Below are positions 51,799 through 60,859 of a DNA stretch of 64,000 nucleotides, one piece after another. The stretch spans positions 1 through 64,000 of the forward strand of contig NZ_CP042914.1 in assembly GCF_008065135.1 (NCBI RefSeq), in the 5' to 3' direction. Each line of letters opens with the position of its first letter. Within the stretch, counting starts at the first letter, position 1. A program made the translations under genes and the position numbers. Source of the DNA: Roseimaritima ulvae. GTDB lineage: Bacteria; Planctomycetota; Planctomycetia; Pirellulales; Pirellulaceae. The notes below the pieces were generated by a model. That model was not told where the DNA came from and searched no databases. It saw only the letters and a program-made list of their open reading frames with translations.

Positions 51799-53283
51799 AT
51801 GCGCACTCTAATTGCGGTCGTTGCCTTACTGGTATCGCAACCGCTTGCCTGTCTGCCGTCGTTTGCCGCTGACGGCGATGTGATCGATATCGGCGACCGT
51901 CGTGAGTTGCTGGTCGATCATTTCCTCATCGACAAACTCGATAACGTCCGCTTGGTGCTCAATCGGCCGCGTGACGAGGGCATCGCGTTGCAGTTCGACA
52001 AGCCCTGGGAAGGTTTGTTCTGCGGCTACTGCACCGTGATCAAGGATGGCGATCTGTATCGGCTTTATTACCGAGGCAGGCCCGAAGCCGGTGCGGACGG
52101 CAACCAAGGCGAAGTCTACTGCTACGCGGAATCCAAAGACGGGATCGAGTGGACCAAGCCCGATTTGGACATCTTCAATGTGCTAGGTCAGAAGCGGAAC
52201 AATGTGGTGTTGGCCGACGCCGCTCCCGTGACACACAACTTTTGCCCCATGCTGGATACCCGCCCGGGCGTTCCCGCGGATCAACGCTTCAAGGCGATTG
52301 GCGGGACGATGCGCAGCGGTCTGGTGGCCATGGTTTCGGCCGACGGTATCCATTGGAAGAAGCTTCGTGAACAAGCTGTCATCACCACGGACATGGTGCC
52401 TTACAAATACATGTTCGATTCGCAGAACCTGGCCTTCTGGTCGGCTCACGAAAACCAGTACGTTTGCTACTTTCGCGTGTTCGAGGATGGCATCCGTCGG
52501 ATTTGTCGATCCACCAGCGACGACTTTCTGAATTGGTCGGCTCCGGTGTTGATGCAGTATCGCCATCCCGGCGGCGAGGCTCCCATCGAACACCTGTATA
52601 CAAATCAAACGCACCCCTACTTTCGAGCTCCCCATTTATACGTGGCCATCGCCGCGCGTTTCATGCCGGGGCGGCAAGTGCTATCCGACGAACAGGCCCG
52701 CGCGATCAACGTATCACCGCAGTATTTCAAAGACACCTCGGATGCGGTGTTGATGACTTCTCGCGGTGGTTCATTCTACGATCGAACATTCCTCAGCGGC
52801 TTTATTCGGCCCGGTATTGGCGCGCAAAACTGGGTCTCGCGTACCAATTACCCGGCGCTGAATGTGGTCCAGACCAGTCCCACGGAAATGTCCGTGTATC
52901 TGAATCAAGACTACGCCCAACCCACATCGCATCTCCATCGCTACTCGATGCGACTGGACGGATTCGCTTCGGCGCAGGCACCCTACGCGGGCGGCCAGCT
53001 GGTGACCAAGCCGCTGACTTTCGAGGGACAGGAACTGACGATCAACTTCGGTACGTCGGCGGCCGGTGAGATTCGTGTCGAGATCCAAGATCCAGCGGGT
53101 CAGCCGATCCCCGGTTTCTCATTGGACGACGCGCAGCCACAAATTGGTAACGAGATCCGCCGCGTGGTCCGCTGGAAACAGGGTAGCGACGTTTCTTCGC
53201 TGGCTGGCAAAACCGTGCGTCTGCGATTTGTGATCAAAGACGCCGATCTGTACGCGTTTAAATTCGACAAGCCGGGTTCCTGA
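51799..53283 (+). CDS. Exported beta-propeller protein, glycoside-hydrolase-like
   Basis: 494 residues from the ATG at 51799, giving a signal peptide RTLIAVVALLVSQPLACLPSFAA. The mature part starts GDVIDIGDRRELLVDHFLIDKLDNVRLVLNRP and has repeated strands of GH43/GH32-like five-bladed propellers: YCTVIKDGDLYRLYYRG, SKDGIEWTKPDL, SADGIHWKKLREQ, STSDDFLNWSAPV. The last 100 residues form a beta-sandwich (LTINFGTSAAGEIRVEIQDPAG). Acidic catalytic residues cannot be assigned by eye. A role in polysaccharide processing with neighbours M14, GH97 and oxidoreductase is an inference. Confidence 0.72.
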   Translation: MRTLIAVVALLVSQPLACLPSFAADGDVIDIGDRRELLVDHFLIDKLDNVRLVLNRPRDEGIALQFDKPWEGLFCGYCTVIKDGDLYRLYYRGRPEAGADGNQGEVYCYAESKDGIEWTKPDLDIFNVLGQKRNNVVLADAAPVTHNFCPMLDTRPGVPADQRFKAIGGTMRSGLVAMVSADGIHWKKLREQAVITTDMVPYKYMFDSQNLAFWSAHENQYVCYFRVFEDGIRRICRSTSDDFLNWSAPVLMQYRHPGGEAPIEHLYTNQTHPYFRAPHLYVAIAARFMPGRQVLSDEQARAINVSPQYFKDTSDAVLMTSRGGSFYDRTFLSGFIRPGIGAQNWVSRTNYPALNVVQTSPTEMSVYLNQDYAQPTSHLHRYSMRLDGFASAQAPYAGGQLVTKPLTFEGQELTINFGTSAAGEIRVEIQDPAGQPIPGFSLDDAQPQIGNEIRRVVRWKQGSDVSSLAGKTVRLRFVIKDADLYAFKFDKPGS

Positions 53284-53313
53284 CGACTGCTTCACTTCGC
53301 AAAGCCAATACAC

Positions 53314-54570
53314 ATGCATCGCTTCATCCTTGCCACCTTCTTTGTCGCCAGTTGGCTTGCCTGCGAACCGAACGATTGTCGTGCCGCCAAACCGTTGACC
53401 GTGGTGGCTGATTTTCAAGGCGCTTCGGTCGAAGTTTTGAGGATCGACCAAGAGGCACGCAGCGTCCAGTTCACGCCCGGTGGCGATCCCGCACGTGGCT
53501 GGCCGTGTTGGTGGTATTTTCGCATCGACGGCATCACGCCCGGCGAAACGATCACGCTGCGGCTGCAGGCTTCTTCAGCCAGCGTGGGAGCGAAAAAACC
53601 GCTGGCCGCCTCCTGGGCTATGCCCAAGCAAGCCACCTTTTCCATCGATGGCGAAACCTGGCTTCACAGTGACGAAGGCACGCGTGTTGAACAAGCCATG
53701 GTGTATACCGTCCAACCCGATGCCACATCGGTGTCTGTGGCCTGGGGCCCGCCCTACACGCCTCAGATGGCCGAGCAATTCGTGCGAAAGATCGCCGAGA
53801 AATCGCCGCATGCCGAAGCCACCGAACTGTGCCGATCACGTGGCGGCCGGGCGGTGCCGATGTTGCACGTGCGAGAGGGAGATCGTGACAATCGCCAACG
53901 CTTTGGCGTCTGGGTACAGGCCCGGCAACATGCTTGGGAAAGCGGGTCCAGTTGGGTTGCGCAAGGGTTTGCCCAGTGGGTGACCGGCGACGAGCCCGAG
54001 GCCGCTTGGCTGCGTCAGCATGCGGAAATCTTTGTCGTTCCCATTATGGATATCGACAATACGGCAACCGGCAACGGCGGCAAAAACGCTCTGCCACATG
54101 ACCACAACCGCGACTGGTCGTCCGAACCGCATTGGAATGAAATCCTGGCTGCCCAGCGACGGATTCGCGGTTTGGTCGACGAACAGCGGATGGATGTGTT
54201 CTTGGACCTCCACAATCCGGCTCCCGGCGATCCCACGTTTTTCTACGTGTTGCCGCGCGAGATGTTGGAAGAACCCATGCTCCGCCTCCGCGACCGCTTT
54301 ATCGAACTGGCCTATGGTCGAATCAGCAAGATCAAGCCGCTGATCCCGATGAGCAACAAGCCCAAGGTGACCGGGGCAAGTTATCACCCGCTGTGGCGTC
54401 AGATCAGCTCCAATTGGGTCAGCATGAACGGAAATCCGCACACGGTTAGTTTGTGTTTGGAGACGATCTGGAATTATAAAAACAGCACCACCACCGGTTA
54501 TCAAGCGGTGGGCGCCAACTTGGCCGCCGCCGTGCAGGAATACCTAGCCGAACGGCCGGCAAAGCCGTAG
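53314..54570 (+). CDS. Secreted M14-family zinc carboxypeptidase
   Basis: 418 residues with signal-like MHRFILATFFVASWLAC. The N-terminal beta-rich domain (about 25-150) carries WYFRIDGITPGETITLRL, as in cytosolic-carboxypeptidase-type M14 enzymes. The catalytic part has ARQHAWESGSSW near 203-214 (zinc HxxE), HNRDW near 266-270, DLHNP near 299-303 (zinc His) and CLETIWN near 383-389 (catalytic Glu). So it should remove C-terminal residues or cut amide bonds outside the cytoplasm. The layout with N-terminal domain resembles the AGBL/CCP-like group. It follows the propeller gene by 30 bases. Confidence 0.86.
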   Translation: MHRFILATFFVASWLACEPNDCRAAKPLTVVADFQGASVEVLRIDQEARSVQFTPGGDPARGWPCWWYFRIDGITPGETITLRLQASSASVGAKKPLAASWAMPKQATFSIDGETWLHSDEGTRVEQAMVYTVQPDATSVSVAWGPPYTPQMAEQFVRKIAEKSPHAEATELCRSRGGRAVPMLHVREGDRDNRQRFGVWVQARQHAWESGSSWVAQGFAQWVTGDEPEAAWLRQHAEIFVVPIMDIDNTATGNGGKNALPHDHNRDWSSEPHWNEILAAQRRIRGLVDEQRMDVFLDLHNPAPGDPTFFYVLPREMLEEPMLRLRDRFIELAYGRISKIKPLIPMSNKPKVTGASYHPLWRQISSNWVSMNGNPHTVSLCLETIWNYKNSTTTGYQAVGANLAAAVQEYLAERPAKP

Positions 54571-54888
54571 GTAGCATGGGCCCCTGGCCCGTGTGGAGCC
54601 CAATTCCTAGAGCTCGCGCCCTAGGCATTTTCACTTCACTCGCCCTCTGGGAGAGTCGAGCGTCAGCGAGGAGAGGGCGACCGCGCCGCTGCGAAATCCA
54701 TAAAAACCTCCCCTCGCTATGGCTCGACCCTCCTTGGAAAGGAGGGTGAAGAAAGAGGCTCCAAGGAATGCTGCAGTCCTACAATTGACGTCCCCCGCGG
54801 CTGAGAATAGCTCGTCTGGAACACGCAATATAATTCACACGGGCCGGGGACCCATGCTACTTGTACACGGGCCGGGGACCCATGCTAC
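54571..54888. repeat. Repeat-filled gap: GTAGCATGGGCC copies plus a CCCTCT block
   Basis: The left copy (54571-54594, plus) begins right after the carboxypeptidase stop. Two tandem minus copies (54837-54860 and 54865-54888) end the gap; the second contains the GH97 stop. Between them (54630-54755) is a CCCTCTGGGAGAGTCGAGCG / CCTCCCCTCGC block like those at 1147 and 28370. Nothing else is recognised between the two convergent genes. Confidence 0.8.
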
Positions 54889-56789
54889 TTGGGGGTGATC
54901 TGGATGGCTTGGCCGCCTCGCGGGGGCAGCGCGATGTCCAGGGTTTGCGTGCTGTCCAGCTGGCGGCGATCGATGCGAACGTGCGTGCGAGTGTCCACGC
55001 TGGGATCGTCGCTGTAGATGCGGGCCTCGTACTCCGCACCCGCTTCCAAAAAGTCCAAGGGCAAGCTCAGCGTGCGCGGTTGATCGTCGTTCATGGCTCC
55101 CACAAACCACTGCTCGCCACTGCGGCGAGCGATCAGGGCGTACTGGCCGATCTGGCCGTCGATGACGCGGGTTTCATCCCACACCGTGGGCACGTTTTTG
55201 TAGAACTCCAGTTCCGGCTCGTCGCCGATCAACCCATTCATGCCTTTGGGATCGGTACCTTCGGGCGCCGGTCGGTCGTACCAGTACAAAAATTGCCAGG
55301 GACTGTAGATGCAGACGGCTTTGGCCAATTGGTAGGCATGGCTGGCGTTGCGCTCGACGCGTTTGTTGAAATAGCAGATGGTGTTGTCGCCGGCGCCGGC
55401 GACCATTCGAGTGAACACAATCCGCAGCGTCTGTTCGTTGCTTGGCGAGGTTTCGTCGCCACCGATGCCTTCCTGGGTCATCAGGTTCGGGTAAGTGCGT
55501 TCGAAACCGGTGGGACGATATTCGTCATGAATGTCGACCATCAGCTGATGCTCGGCGGCTTTGCGGACCGCTTCGTGTAGCCACCGCGTGGCTTCTTGCG
55601 AGCCCACATGAACGAAGCCATATTTGACGCCTTTGATTCCCCATTGTTGAAACAGCGGCAGGATCTCGTCCAGCTGTTTGCTCAGCGCGCGTTGATTGAC
55701 GTACAACAAAATGCCAATTCCACGTTCCTCGCCGTAGCGGATCACTTCGTGTAGATCCAAGGGGCCTTTAGAACGTTTCGGATCGACCGTGATGGTGGTC
55801 GCATCCGATGCATTGTCATATTCGTGACCGTACCATCCGGCATCAAATTCGACGTACTGCAAGCCATTGGCCACGGCAAAATCGATGCAGGCTTTACCGC
55901 CATGCGTGGTCAGGGTGACTTCGCGAATAACTTTGCCGGGTTTGATCCAAGAGGTATCCTCGATCGCGCAGGGTTCGTTCAGGTTCAGCAACAGATAGTT
56001 CTGTTCGAGCAGTTGCCCTGGGCTGTCGCCCACCATCACAAACCGCCAGGGCGTGGCGCCCGGAGTTTTGATTTTGGCGTTGCCCGACAGGTCCGCCCGC
56101 AAGCTGTGTGGTTCCGATGCATTGCCTTGCAGCTTCATGCGAGCAAAGTCCACCAGTCCCGCTTCGCCCACGGCTACGTACGGTCCGTCGGCGGTTTGAA
56201 TCACCAGGGGACGTTCGCAACCGGATTTGACAGCGTCGAGCGTTTGTTCGGCGTACACGCCCTGGGCGGTGTACACCGCCCAGCAGCGATGGTTGCCGGT
56301 AAAGCGAAACTCGGTCAGTTCTTTGCTGATCGTAAACGAGGACTCGTCGTTCGTTTTCGGGAACTCATAGCGGAACGCGACGCCTTCGTCGTAGACGCGA
56401 AATCGCAGATTCAGTCGACGCGGCGGTTGCCGGTCGTCGACCAACTGGTATGCGGCTTCGCGATAATGGTCGCGAATCTCGCTGCGTTCCCCGTACACGG
56501 GTTTCCACGTCGTATCGCTGGTGCTGGTGTGGGTTTCTAACAGTCGAAACCCGCCATCCAGCGGCGAACCTTCGGCCAGGGCAAATCCCAGCGAGGAAGG
56601 TTCCAACAGTGTCTGGCCGTCGACCGATACTTGGTAAGTCGGCCGACCTTCTTGGAGCACAAACTGCAAGGCGATCCGGCCGTCGGGCGAAGTCACCTCA
56701 GACGGTTCCGTGGCAGGCAAGCGGCCTGCCGTTGCCAAGCCGATACAAGCCAGCGTTACGATCGCGAAAACACGTGTCACTCGGGGCAT
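54885..56789 (-). CDS. Glycoside hydrolase family 97 protein
   Basis: 634 residues with signal peptide VFAIVTLACIGLATAGRLPA. An N-terminal beta-sandwich (about 30-290) precedes a TIM barrel with GLQYVEFDAGWYG and the GH97 hallmark RPTGFERTYPNLMTQEGIGGDE near 453-474. A C-terminal beta domain ends the chain. GH97 enzymes act on alpha-glucosides or galactosides. Where retaining members carry a nucleophile Asp after GVK, this has GVKYGFVHVG, so an inverting (SusB-like) mechanism is more likely; this is a tentative reading. The ATG is one base after the lipoprotein stop. The stop lies in a repeat. Confidence 0.9.
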   Translation of the reverse strand: MPRVTRVFAIVTLACIGLATAGRLPATEPSEVTSPDGRIALQFVLQEGRPTYQVSVDGQTLLEPSSLGFALAEGSPLDGGFRLLETHTSTSDTTWKPVYGERSEIRDHYREAAYQLVDDRQPPRRLNLRFRVYDEGVAFRYEFPKTNDESSFTISKELTEFRFTGNHRCWAVYTAQGVYAEQTLDAVKSGCERPLVIQTADGPYVAVGEAGLVDFARMKLQGNASEPHSLRADLSGNAKIKTPGATPWRFVMVGDSPGQLLEQNYLLLNLNEPCAIEDTSWIKPGKVIREVTLTTHGGKACIDFAVANGLQYVEFDAGWYGHEYDNASDATTITVDPKRSKGPLDLHEVIRYGEERGIGILLYVNQRALSKQLDEILPLFQQWGIKGVKYGFVHVGSQEATRWLHEAVRKAAEHQLMVDIHDEYRPTGFERTYPNLMTQEGIGGDETSPSNEQTLRIVFTRMVAGAGDNTICYFNKRVERNASHAYQLAKAVCIYSPWQFLYWYDRPAPEGTDPKGMNGLIGDEPELEFYKNVPTVWDETRVIDGQIGQYALIARRSGEQWFVGAMNDDQPRTLSLPLDFLEAGAEYEARIYSDDPSVDTRTHVRIDRRQLDSTQTLDIALPPRGGQAIQITPK

Positions 56790-56790
56790 A

Positions 56791-57249
56791 CTACTCTTTC
56801 AACTCAAACGGGGTCAGTTCATTGCTGCCATCGGCGTTGACCGTGATCTCCAGTTCGGAGGTCTCGTAATCGCCGTACTTCTTGGGCAGGAAATGTTTCT
56901 CGGTAATCCCACCCGGTTCGCGAATCTCTTCGACGATGTTGCCCGACGCATCCACCATCGCGATTTTTTTGATCGCTACCTTGTGAGTTCCGGCCGTCAA
57001 ACCATCGCCGGGGTCGAAAGTTTGCGCCTCAAAACGCCCCTCGGCGTCCGTGATCGCCGAACCGGCTTTGCCAGCGGGATCGGATGGTTGAAAGGTGATC
57101 GTGGCGTGCTCGACCGGTTGGTCGTTGAGCAATACCTGCCCGGAAACCGGATACACCGGCGGGCGAGCTTGCGTCCAGCGGTCGCTTTTTCCGCTGCAGC
57201 CGCCGAGACACATCAGGGTGCTGAGCAGCAGTAGATAGTGATACTTCAT
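56791..57249 (-). CDS. Small lipoprotein with carboxypeptidase-regulatory-like fold
   Basis: 152 residues from the ATG at 57249. Signal LLLLSTLMCLGGC is a clear lipobox (LGGC, Cys near 18). The mature part VYPVSGQVLLNDQPVEHATITFQPSDPAGK...DAEGRFEAQTF is the same beta-sandwich as the lipoprotein at 11297, followed by GTHKVAIKKIA. It sits 99 bases downstream of a DUF1559 gene and one base before GH97, so it may link the two in one transcript. Function unknown. Confidence 0.8.
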   Translation of the reverse strand: MKYHYLLLLSTLMCLGGCSGKSDRWTQARPPVYPVSGQVLLNDQPVEHATITFQPSDPAGKAGSAITDAEGRFEAQTFDPGDGLTAGTHKVAIKKIAMVDASGNIVEEIREPGGITEKHFLPKKYGDYETSELEITVNADGSNELTPFELKE

Positions 57250-57348
57250 GCGTATTGATCCTAGGGAAATTCTTGTCAGCGGAGCGGTCGCCCGCTCCTC
57301 GCTTTGGCTCTGCAGGGCGCAGAGCCAAGCAAAAAGCAATGGAGACGA

Positions 57349-58401
57349 CTACAGATTGACGTTCACTTCGCCACCGGCCTTGGTGCCCAAAGCTCCCCAT
57401 ACGCCGTATACGCTGGGACCCGACGTAGCCGCCGGCAAGGACAGATTGCCCGTGTCGATCGTTTCAGGCATGAACTGCACCGAACCATCCGCCATCACCG
57501 CTTGGACCCCGCCGGGATGACGGCTGGAGGAGCTATAGATGCCGTTGGATGCCTGCGAGCTGCAGGTGGCGCTGTTGGGCGGCAGAATCGTGGTCACTGC
57601 GCAGTATCCGGGCCGTCCGTCCTGCCACCGCTGGCCGTGGCAGCGGAACTGGGCGATCAACGATCCGGAGGTGTAGAAGTTGCCCGTCAGATACGCCCGG
57701 CAAGCCAAGGGGTCGGTCGTCGAGGCACCCACGGCGCGACCGATGCGAGCATCCGAAGGAGCCACCAGAATTTCCGACATCGCGATCGTATTGCTCAACC
57801 CGTCGGTGATGTCACGGAACTTGCTATACACCAAGTACCCGAACAGCCCGCGGATGTTTTCATCGGGACGCGAAGCGTTGGCATTGATAGCGTAGTGGTC
57901 ACCCATCACCAAGCCGTAGTTCAGCGGCGAGTACTCGGCGTTGCGGTCAGGACCGGTGCCGGAAAACAGACCATCCGAGGGACAAACCAGCGTGGGGATC
58001 TCGCCCACATAGCCCGAATTGGCGTTGCCGTGCCAAGCGTGGTAGCCGCCGGTCTTGATCTGGTCGTAACGGGTTTGCTGCTCGAAAAATGGCAACAGTC
58101 CCACAAACGCGCTCCAGCGAGGCACCCCGGTGCTCGATCCGCCGGTCCAATTTGGCCCCTGTTGGCGGGCTGGTAGGGCCCCAAACGTGTCGTGGTAGTT
58201 GTGCATCGCCAACCCCAACTGCTTAAGGTTGTTCGAACAACTCATTCGACGAGCCGCTTCGCGAGCCGCTTGGACAGCTGGTAACAACAAACCGACCAAC
58301 ACTCCGATGATGGCAATCACTACCAATAATTCCACCAAAGTAAATCCCTGGCGGCGGCCCTTTGCAGGGCGACCAGATGAAAACATCACACACATATTCA
58401 T
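57349..58401 (-). CDS. DUF1559 prepilin-like protein
   Basis: 350 residues from the ATG at 58401, with AGGA seven bases upstream. RRQGFTLVELLVVIAIIGVL gives the prepilin cleavage site and helix, LLPAVQAAREAARRMSC follows, and HPGGVQAVMADG near the C-terminus is the H-x9-DG motif. Close paralogue of the gene at 11853, with the same downstream lipoprotein. A longer frame to 58560 has no ribosome site. Confidence 0.88.
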   Translation of the reverse strand: MNMCVMFSSGRPAKGRRQGFTLVELLVVIAIIGVLVGLLLPAVQAAREAARRMSCSNNLKQLGLAMHNYHDTFGALPARQQGPNWTGGSSTGVPRWSAFVGLLPFFEQQTRYDQIKTGGYHAWHGNANSGYVGEIPTLVCPSDGLFSGTGPDRNAEYSPLNYGLVMGDHYAINANASRPDENIRGLFGYLVYSKFRDITDGLSNTIAMSEILVAPSDARIGRAVGASTTDPLACRAYLTGNFYTSGSLIAQFRCHGQRWQDGRPGYCAVTTILPPNSATCSSQASNGIYSSSSRHPGGVQAVMADGSVQFMPETIDTGNLSLPAATSGPSVYGVWGALGTKAGGEVNVNL

Positions 58402-58818
58402 GCGAAATTCCTGAAGTAAAAAATGAATGACATAAGCCCCGCAGTCTAAGACAAAACTGAGTTTTGAATACGGGTTTAGACAGCCGTAACCAGCTGGAAT
58501 GGGAATTTTACCTGCCCATAAGCCTATCCTATACCCAGTCTTGTTTGAGGCAAGCCTCACCAGCGGGGCTTGGAAAAATCTTATATATGAGATTACGGAA
58601 AGGTGAATTCGGGTGCAGGAAAATGTATGTCAGTGTGGGTGGTATGTTCCCCATAGCGTGGCCCTCTGGCTCGTGTTCCCAGAGTCATGCTATATGCCCC
58701 TTCGCCGTAACGAGCTCATCAATTTGTGGAGTATGCTAGTACCCCCCCGTCATGTTACGATGGCACTTGCGTCTGAGGGCAGCCCCAAACACTCCAGTCC
58801 GGTATGGGAGAAGAACGC
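58402..58818. other. Divergent intergenic region upstream of the B12-binding gene
   Basis: 417 bases between the divergent DUF1559 and B12-protein genes, with no supported gene. It contains two short inverted repeats: CAAGCC...GGCTTG (58551-58572) and CTCTGG...CCAGAG (58664-58684). Either might be an operator or transcript structure; I see no cobalamin-riboswitch B12 box. The likely ribosome site of the next gene is GGGAGAAG at 58806-58813. Confidence 0.5.
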
Positions 58819-59910
58819 ATGACCAACGCTCCGATTAATACGGCTCGAATGCTCCGGCAAGCGACACACGGGCTGGCGGAGGAGGTCGTAGGCCGACTGG
58901 AAAACGGAGAGGCCGTCACGGAACCATTTGCTTACTCGGCCGGGTTCGCGATTCGGGTCGAGCAAGTCGAAGCTCATCTCGATACCTTGGCGGCTTGCAT
59001 CGCGTTTTCCAGCCCGGCAATGCTGGACGATTACATCCACCACGTGGCCACCGTTTCCAAACTTGTCCCACCCCATCGCGACGATATCGCCGATGTGCTC
59101 AGCGAGATCATGGGGGTCATCGAAGAGCAATTCCCTCAACGGGCTCAAGCGGTGATCGGCGAATATCTCGAGCACGCCACGCATACGCTGGAGGAAGTTC
59201 CTTCACCCACACCGTTGGCGACTTCCGACGGTTCCTCCGCGTCGCTGCAGCAACAGTACCTTGCCGCACTTTTGGCTACGCACCGCAGCGAGGCCCTGCA
59301 GTTGATCTTGGACGCCGTCCAGACCGGAACCTCGGTGGAGTCGATTTATTCGCAAGTCCTGCAGCCGACCTTGCAGCAGCTCGGTGACCTATGGCAAGCC
59401 GGCACGATTTCGGTCGCTCAGGAGCACTACTGCACCGCCGCGATCGAGGTCCTGTTGGCTCGAATGCAACCCTACTTTTTTTCCCAACAGAACTCGCCGA
59501 AGAGTTCAGAGAAGACCTTGGTGGCTGCTTGTGTGGGGCATGAGTTGCATCAGGTGGGGTTGCGAATGGTTGCCGACTCGTTCGAGAGTCACGGTTGGAA
59601 GACGCTGTATTTGGGAGCCAACACGCCGACCGAGAGTATCGGCAAAGCTGTGCAGGCCACGGAGGCTGACGTGTTGGCGGTTTCGACCACGCTGACCCGG
59701 AATCTGTTTGCGCTCACCGACGTGGTCAGCCTGTTGCGGTCATTGCCCGATTGCGAGCACGTCAAATTGCTCGTCGGTGGACGGCCCTTTCATACCGACC
59801 CTACGCTCTGGAAACGCATCGGAGCAGACGCCACGGCTGCCAACGCCAAAGAAGCGGTGGGCGTCACCGAGCGAATGCTGGACCTTCCCGCCAATCGCCT
59901 CAAGCCCTAG
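58819..59910 (+). CDS. B12-binding photosensor-like protein (CarH-type domains, no MerR)
   Basis: 363 residues from the ATG at 58819. The N-terminal 130 residues are helical and not a MerR helix-turn-helix. The middle helical bundle has the cobalamin cap signature W-x9-EH (LWQAGTISVAQEHYC, W near 192, EH near 202-203) seen in the light-sensing CarH/LitR family. The Rossmann-type B12-binding domain follows with GHELHQVG (ExHxxG, near 242-247), VSTTLT and LVGGRPF. So it may sense light through adenosylcobalamin. Without a DNA-binding domain it might act by protein contact. DUF1990 and SDR genes are near. Confidence 0.82.
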   Translation: MTNAPINTARMLRQATHGLAEEVVGRLENGEAVTEPFAYSAGFAIRVEQVEAHLDTLAACIAFSSPAMLDDYIHHVATVSKLVPPHRDDIADVLSEIMGVIEEQFPQRAQAVIGEYLEHATHTLEEVPSPTPLATSDGSSASLQQQYLAALLATHRSEALQLILDAVQTGTSVESIYSQVLQPTLQQLGDLWQAGTISVAQEHYCTAAIEVLLARMQPYFFSQQNSPKSSEKTLVAACVGHELHQVGLRMVADSFESHGWKTLYLGANTPTESIGKAVQATEADVLAVSTTLTRNLFALTDVVSLLRSLPDCEHVKLLVGGRPFHTDPTLWKRIGADATAANAKEAVGVTERMLDLPANRLKP

Positions 59911-59958
59911 CGGCTCGTACTCTCGCACTGTGTCAACATTTGATTTTGGGGTTTGGCC

Positions 59959-60024
59959 GTAGCCGAAGTCGCCAGACTTTGGACCTGTGGCCGCCCCAAT
60001 CCAATCCCTGGCGAGATCGGCTAC
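59959..60024. repeat. Inverted pair of GCCA-loop hairpins
   Basis: The plus copy (59959-59982) has stem AAGTC/GACTT. The minus copy (60001-60024) reads ATCTC/GGGAT with one G-T wobble pair, so the stem is kept although the bases differ. It follows the B12 gene and precedes the DUF1990 gene end. Confidence 0.78.
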
Positions 60025-60049
60025 CCAAATTTTAAACCTGGACAAAGCA

Positions 60050-60643
60050 CTAGCGGCCTGCTTGAGATTCGCTGTCACAGACCAAGCGTTGCATCCGAGC
60101 GGTCGAGTCGCGGCCAAATCGTTTCTGCATGATCCGCATCCAGGGATACCCCAGTCGCACCAGCGGATGTTGCGGTCGCGAGAAGGCCAGGATGTCGTAC
60201 CACACCTGTTGGTGCTCGTCCATTTCGACCAGGAAGCGTTCTTCACCTGCCCCGATATGGTCCGGCAAGGTTCCGTAGGCGAAGCCAAACTTCGGCTGAC
60301 TGCCCTGCTCTTCCAGCACCGACACGATACGACAGGCGTTCAGCCACCACAGCCCCATCGAGCGGGCCACCACGGCGATCAGCTGTCCGGTTTCGATCGG
60401 CGTGTCAGCCGGTTGCGCTTCCACCCACCCCACGCGAAACTGTTGCCAGTCTTGCAAAGCCGCTTGGGCGGCGGAGAACACGGCCATGCCGCTGCCCAGT
60501 AAAACCCGCGAGTGATCGCGGACGTAACCGCTTGAAGAGACGCCTTGAGTGACGCCCACATCGTCATAGCTCAACGGATGCTCAGCCTGTTCCGCTAGGA
60601 AACGTTGAATCTTCTCGGGCGTCGGCTTGCGGAACAGCAGCAT
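60050..60643 (-). CDS. DUF1990 family protein
   Basis: 197 residues. Recognisable DUF1990 pattern: LSYDDVGVTQG near the N-terminus, VLLGSGMAVFSAAQAALQDWQQFRVGW, and later GFAYGTLPDHIGAGEERFLVEMD and DILAFSRPQHPLVRLGYPWMRIMQKRFGRDS. The family is small, alpha/beta, of unknown activity. It is transcribed toward the B12-binding gene and away from the SDR gene. Possible participation in a light or stress response is inferred from neighbours only. Confidence 0.86.
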   Translation of the reverse strand: MLLFRKPTPEKIQRFLAEQAEHPLSYDDVGVTQGVSSSGYVRDHSRVLLGSGMAVFSAAQAALQDWQQFRVGWVEAQPADTPIETGQLIAVVARSMGLWWLNACRIVSVLEEQGSQPKFGFAYGTLPDHIGAGEERFLVEMDEHQQVWYDILAFSRPQHPLVRLGYPWMRIMQKRFGRDSTARMQRLVCDSESQAGR

Positions 60644-60738
60644 TTCAGTCCTCGTTGTCGGGTTGCCTTGGCGGTATTCTACTATGAAGGCAATCAGCGC
60701 TCTTTGAGGATTGCATTGCTATGTTGCGTAGGCTCTTG

Positions 60739-60762
60739 GTAGCTACCTTCGCCAGAAGGTGG
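60739..60762 (+). repeat. GCCA-loop hairpin repeat, ACCTTC-stem variant
   Basis: Flank GTAGCT, stem ACCTTC, loop GCCA, stem GAAGGT, flank GG. A unique stem sequence that still pairs fully. It sits between the divergent DUF1990 and SDR genes. Confidence 0.83.
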
Positions 60763-60859
60763 TCGCTTAACGATTTCCACGCTCTAGCGAGCATCGCTTC
60801 GAGACAGTGGCACTGGACCGGTAGGCCTGCTGGAAGTTCATTTAAGAGGGAAGTATCCA

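Noticed and set aside
58402-58818. Cobalamin riboswitch before the B12-binding gene
   Set aside because: No B12 box or the expected multi-stem core was found; only two short inverted repeats are visible.
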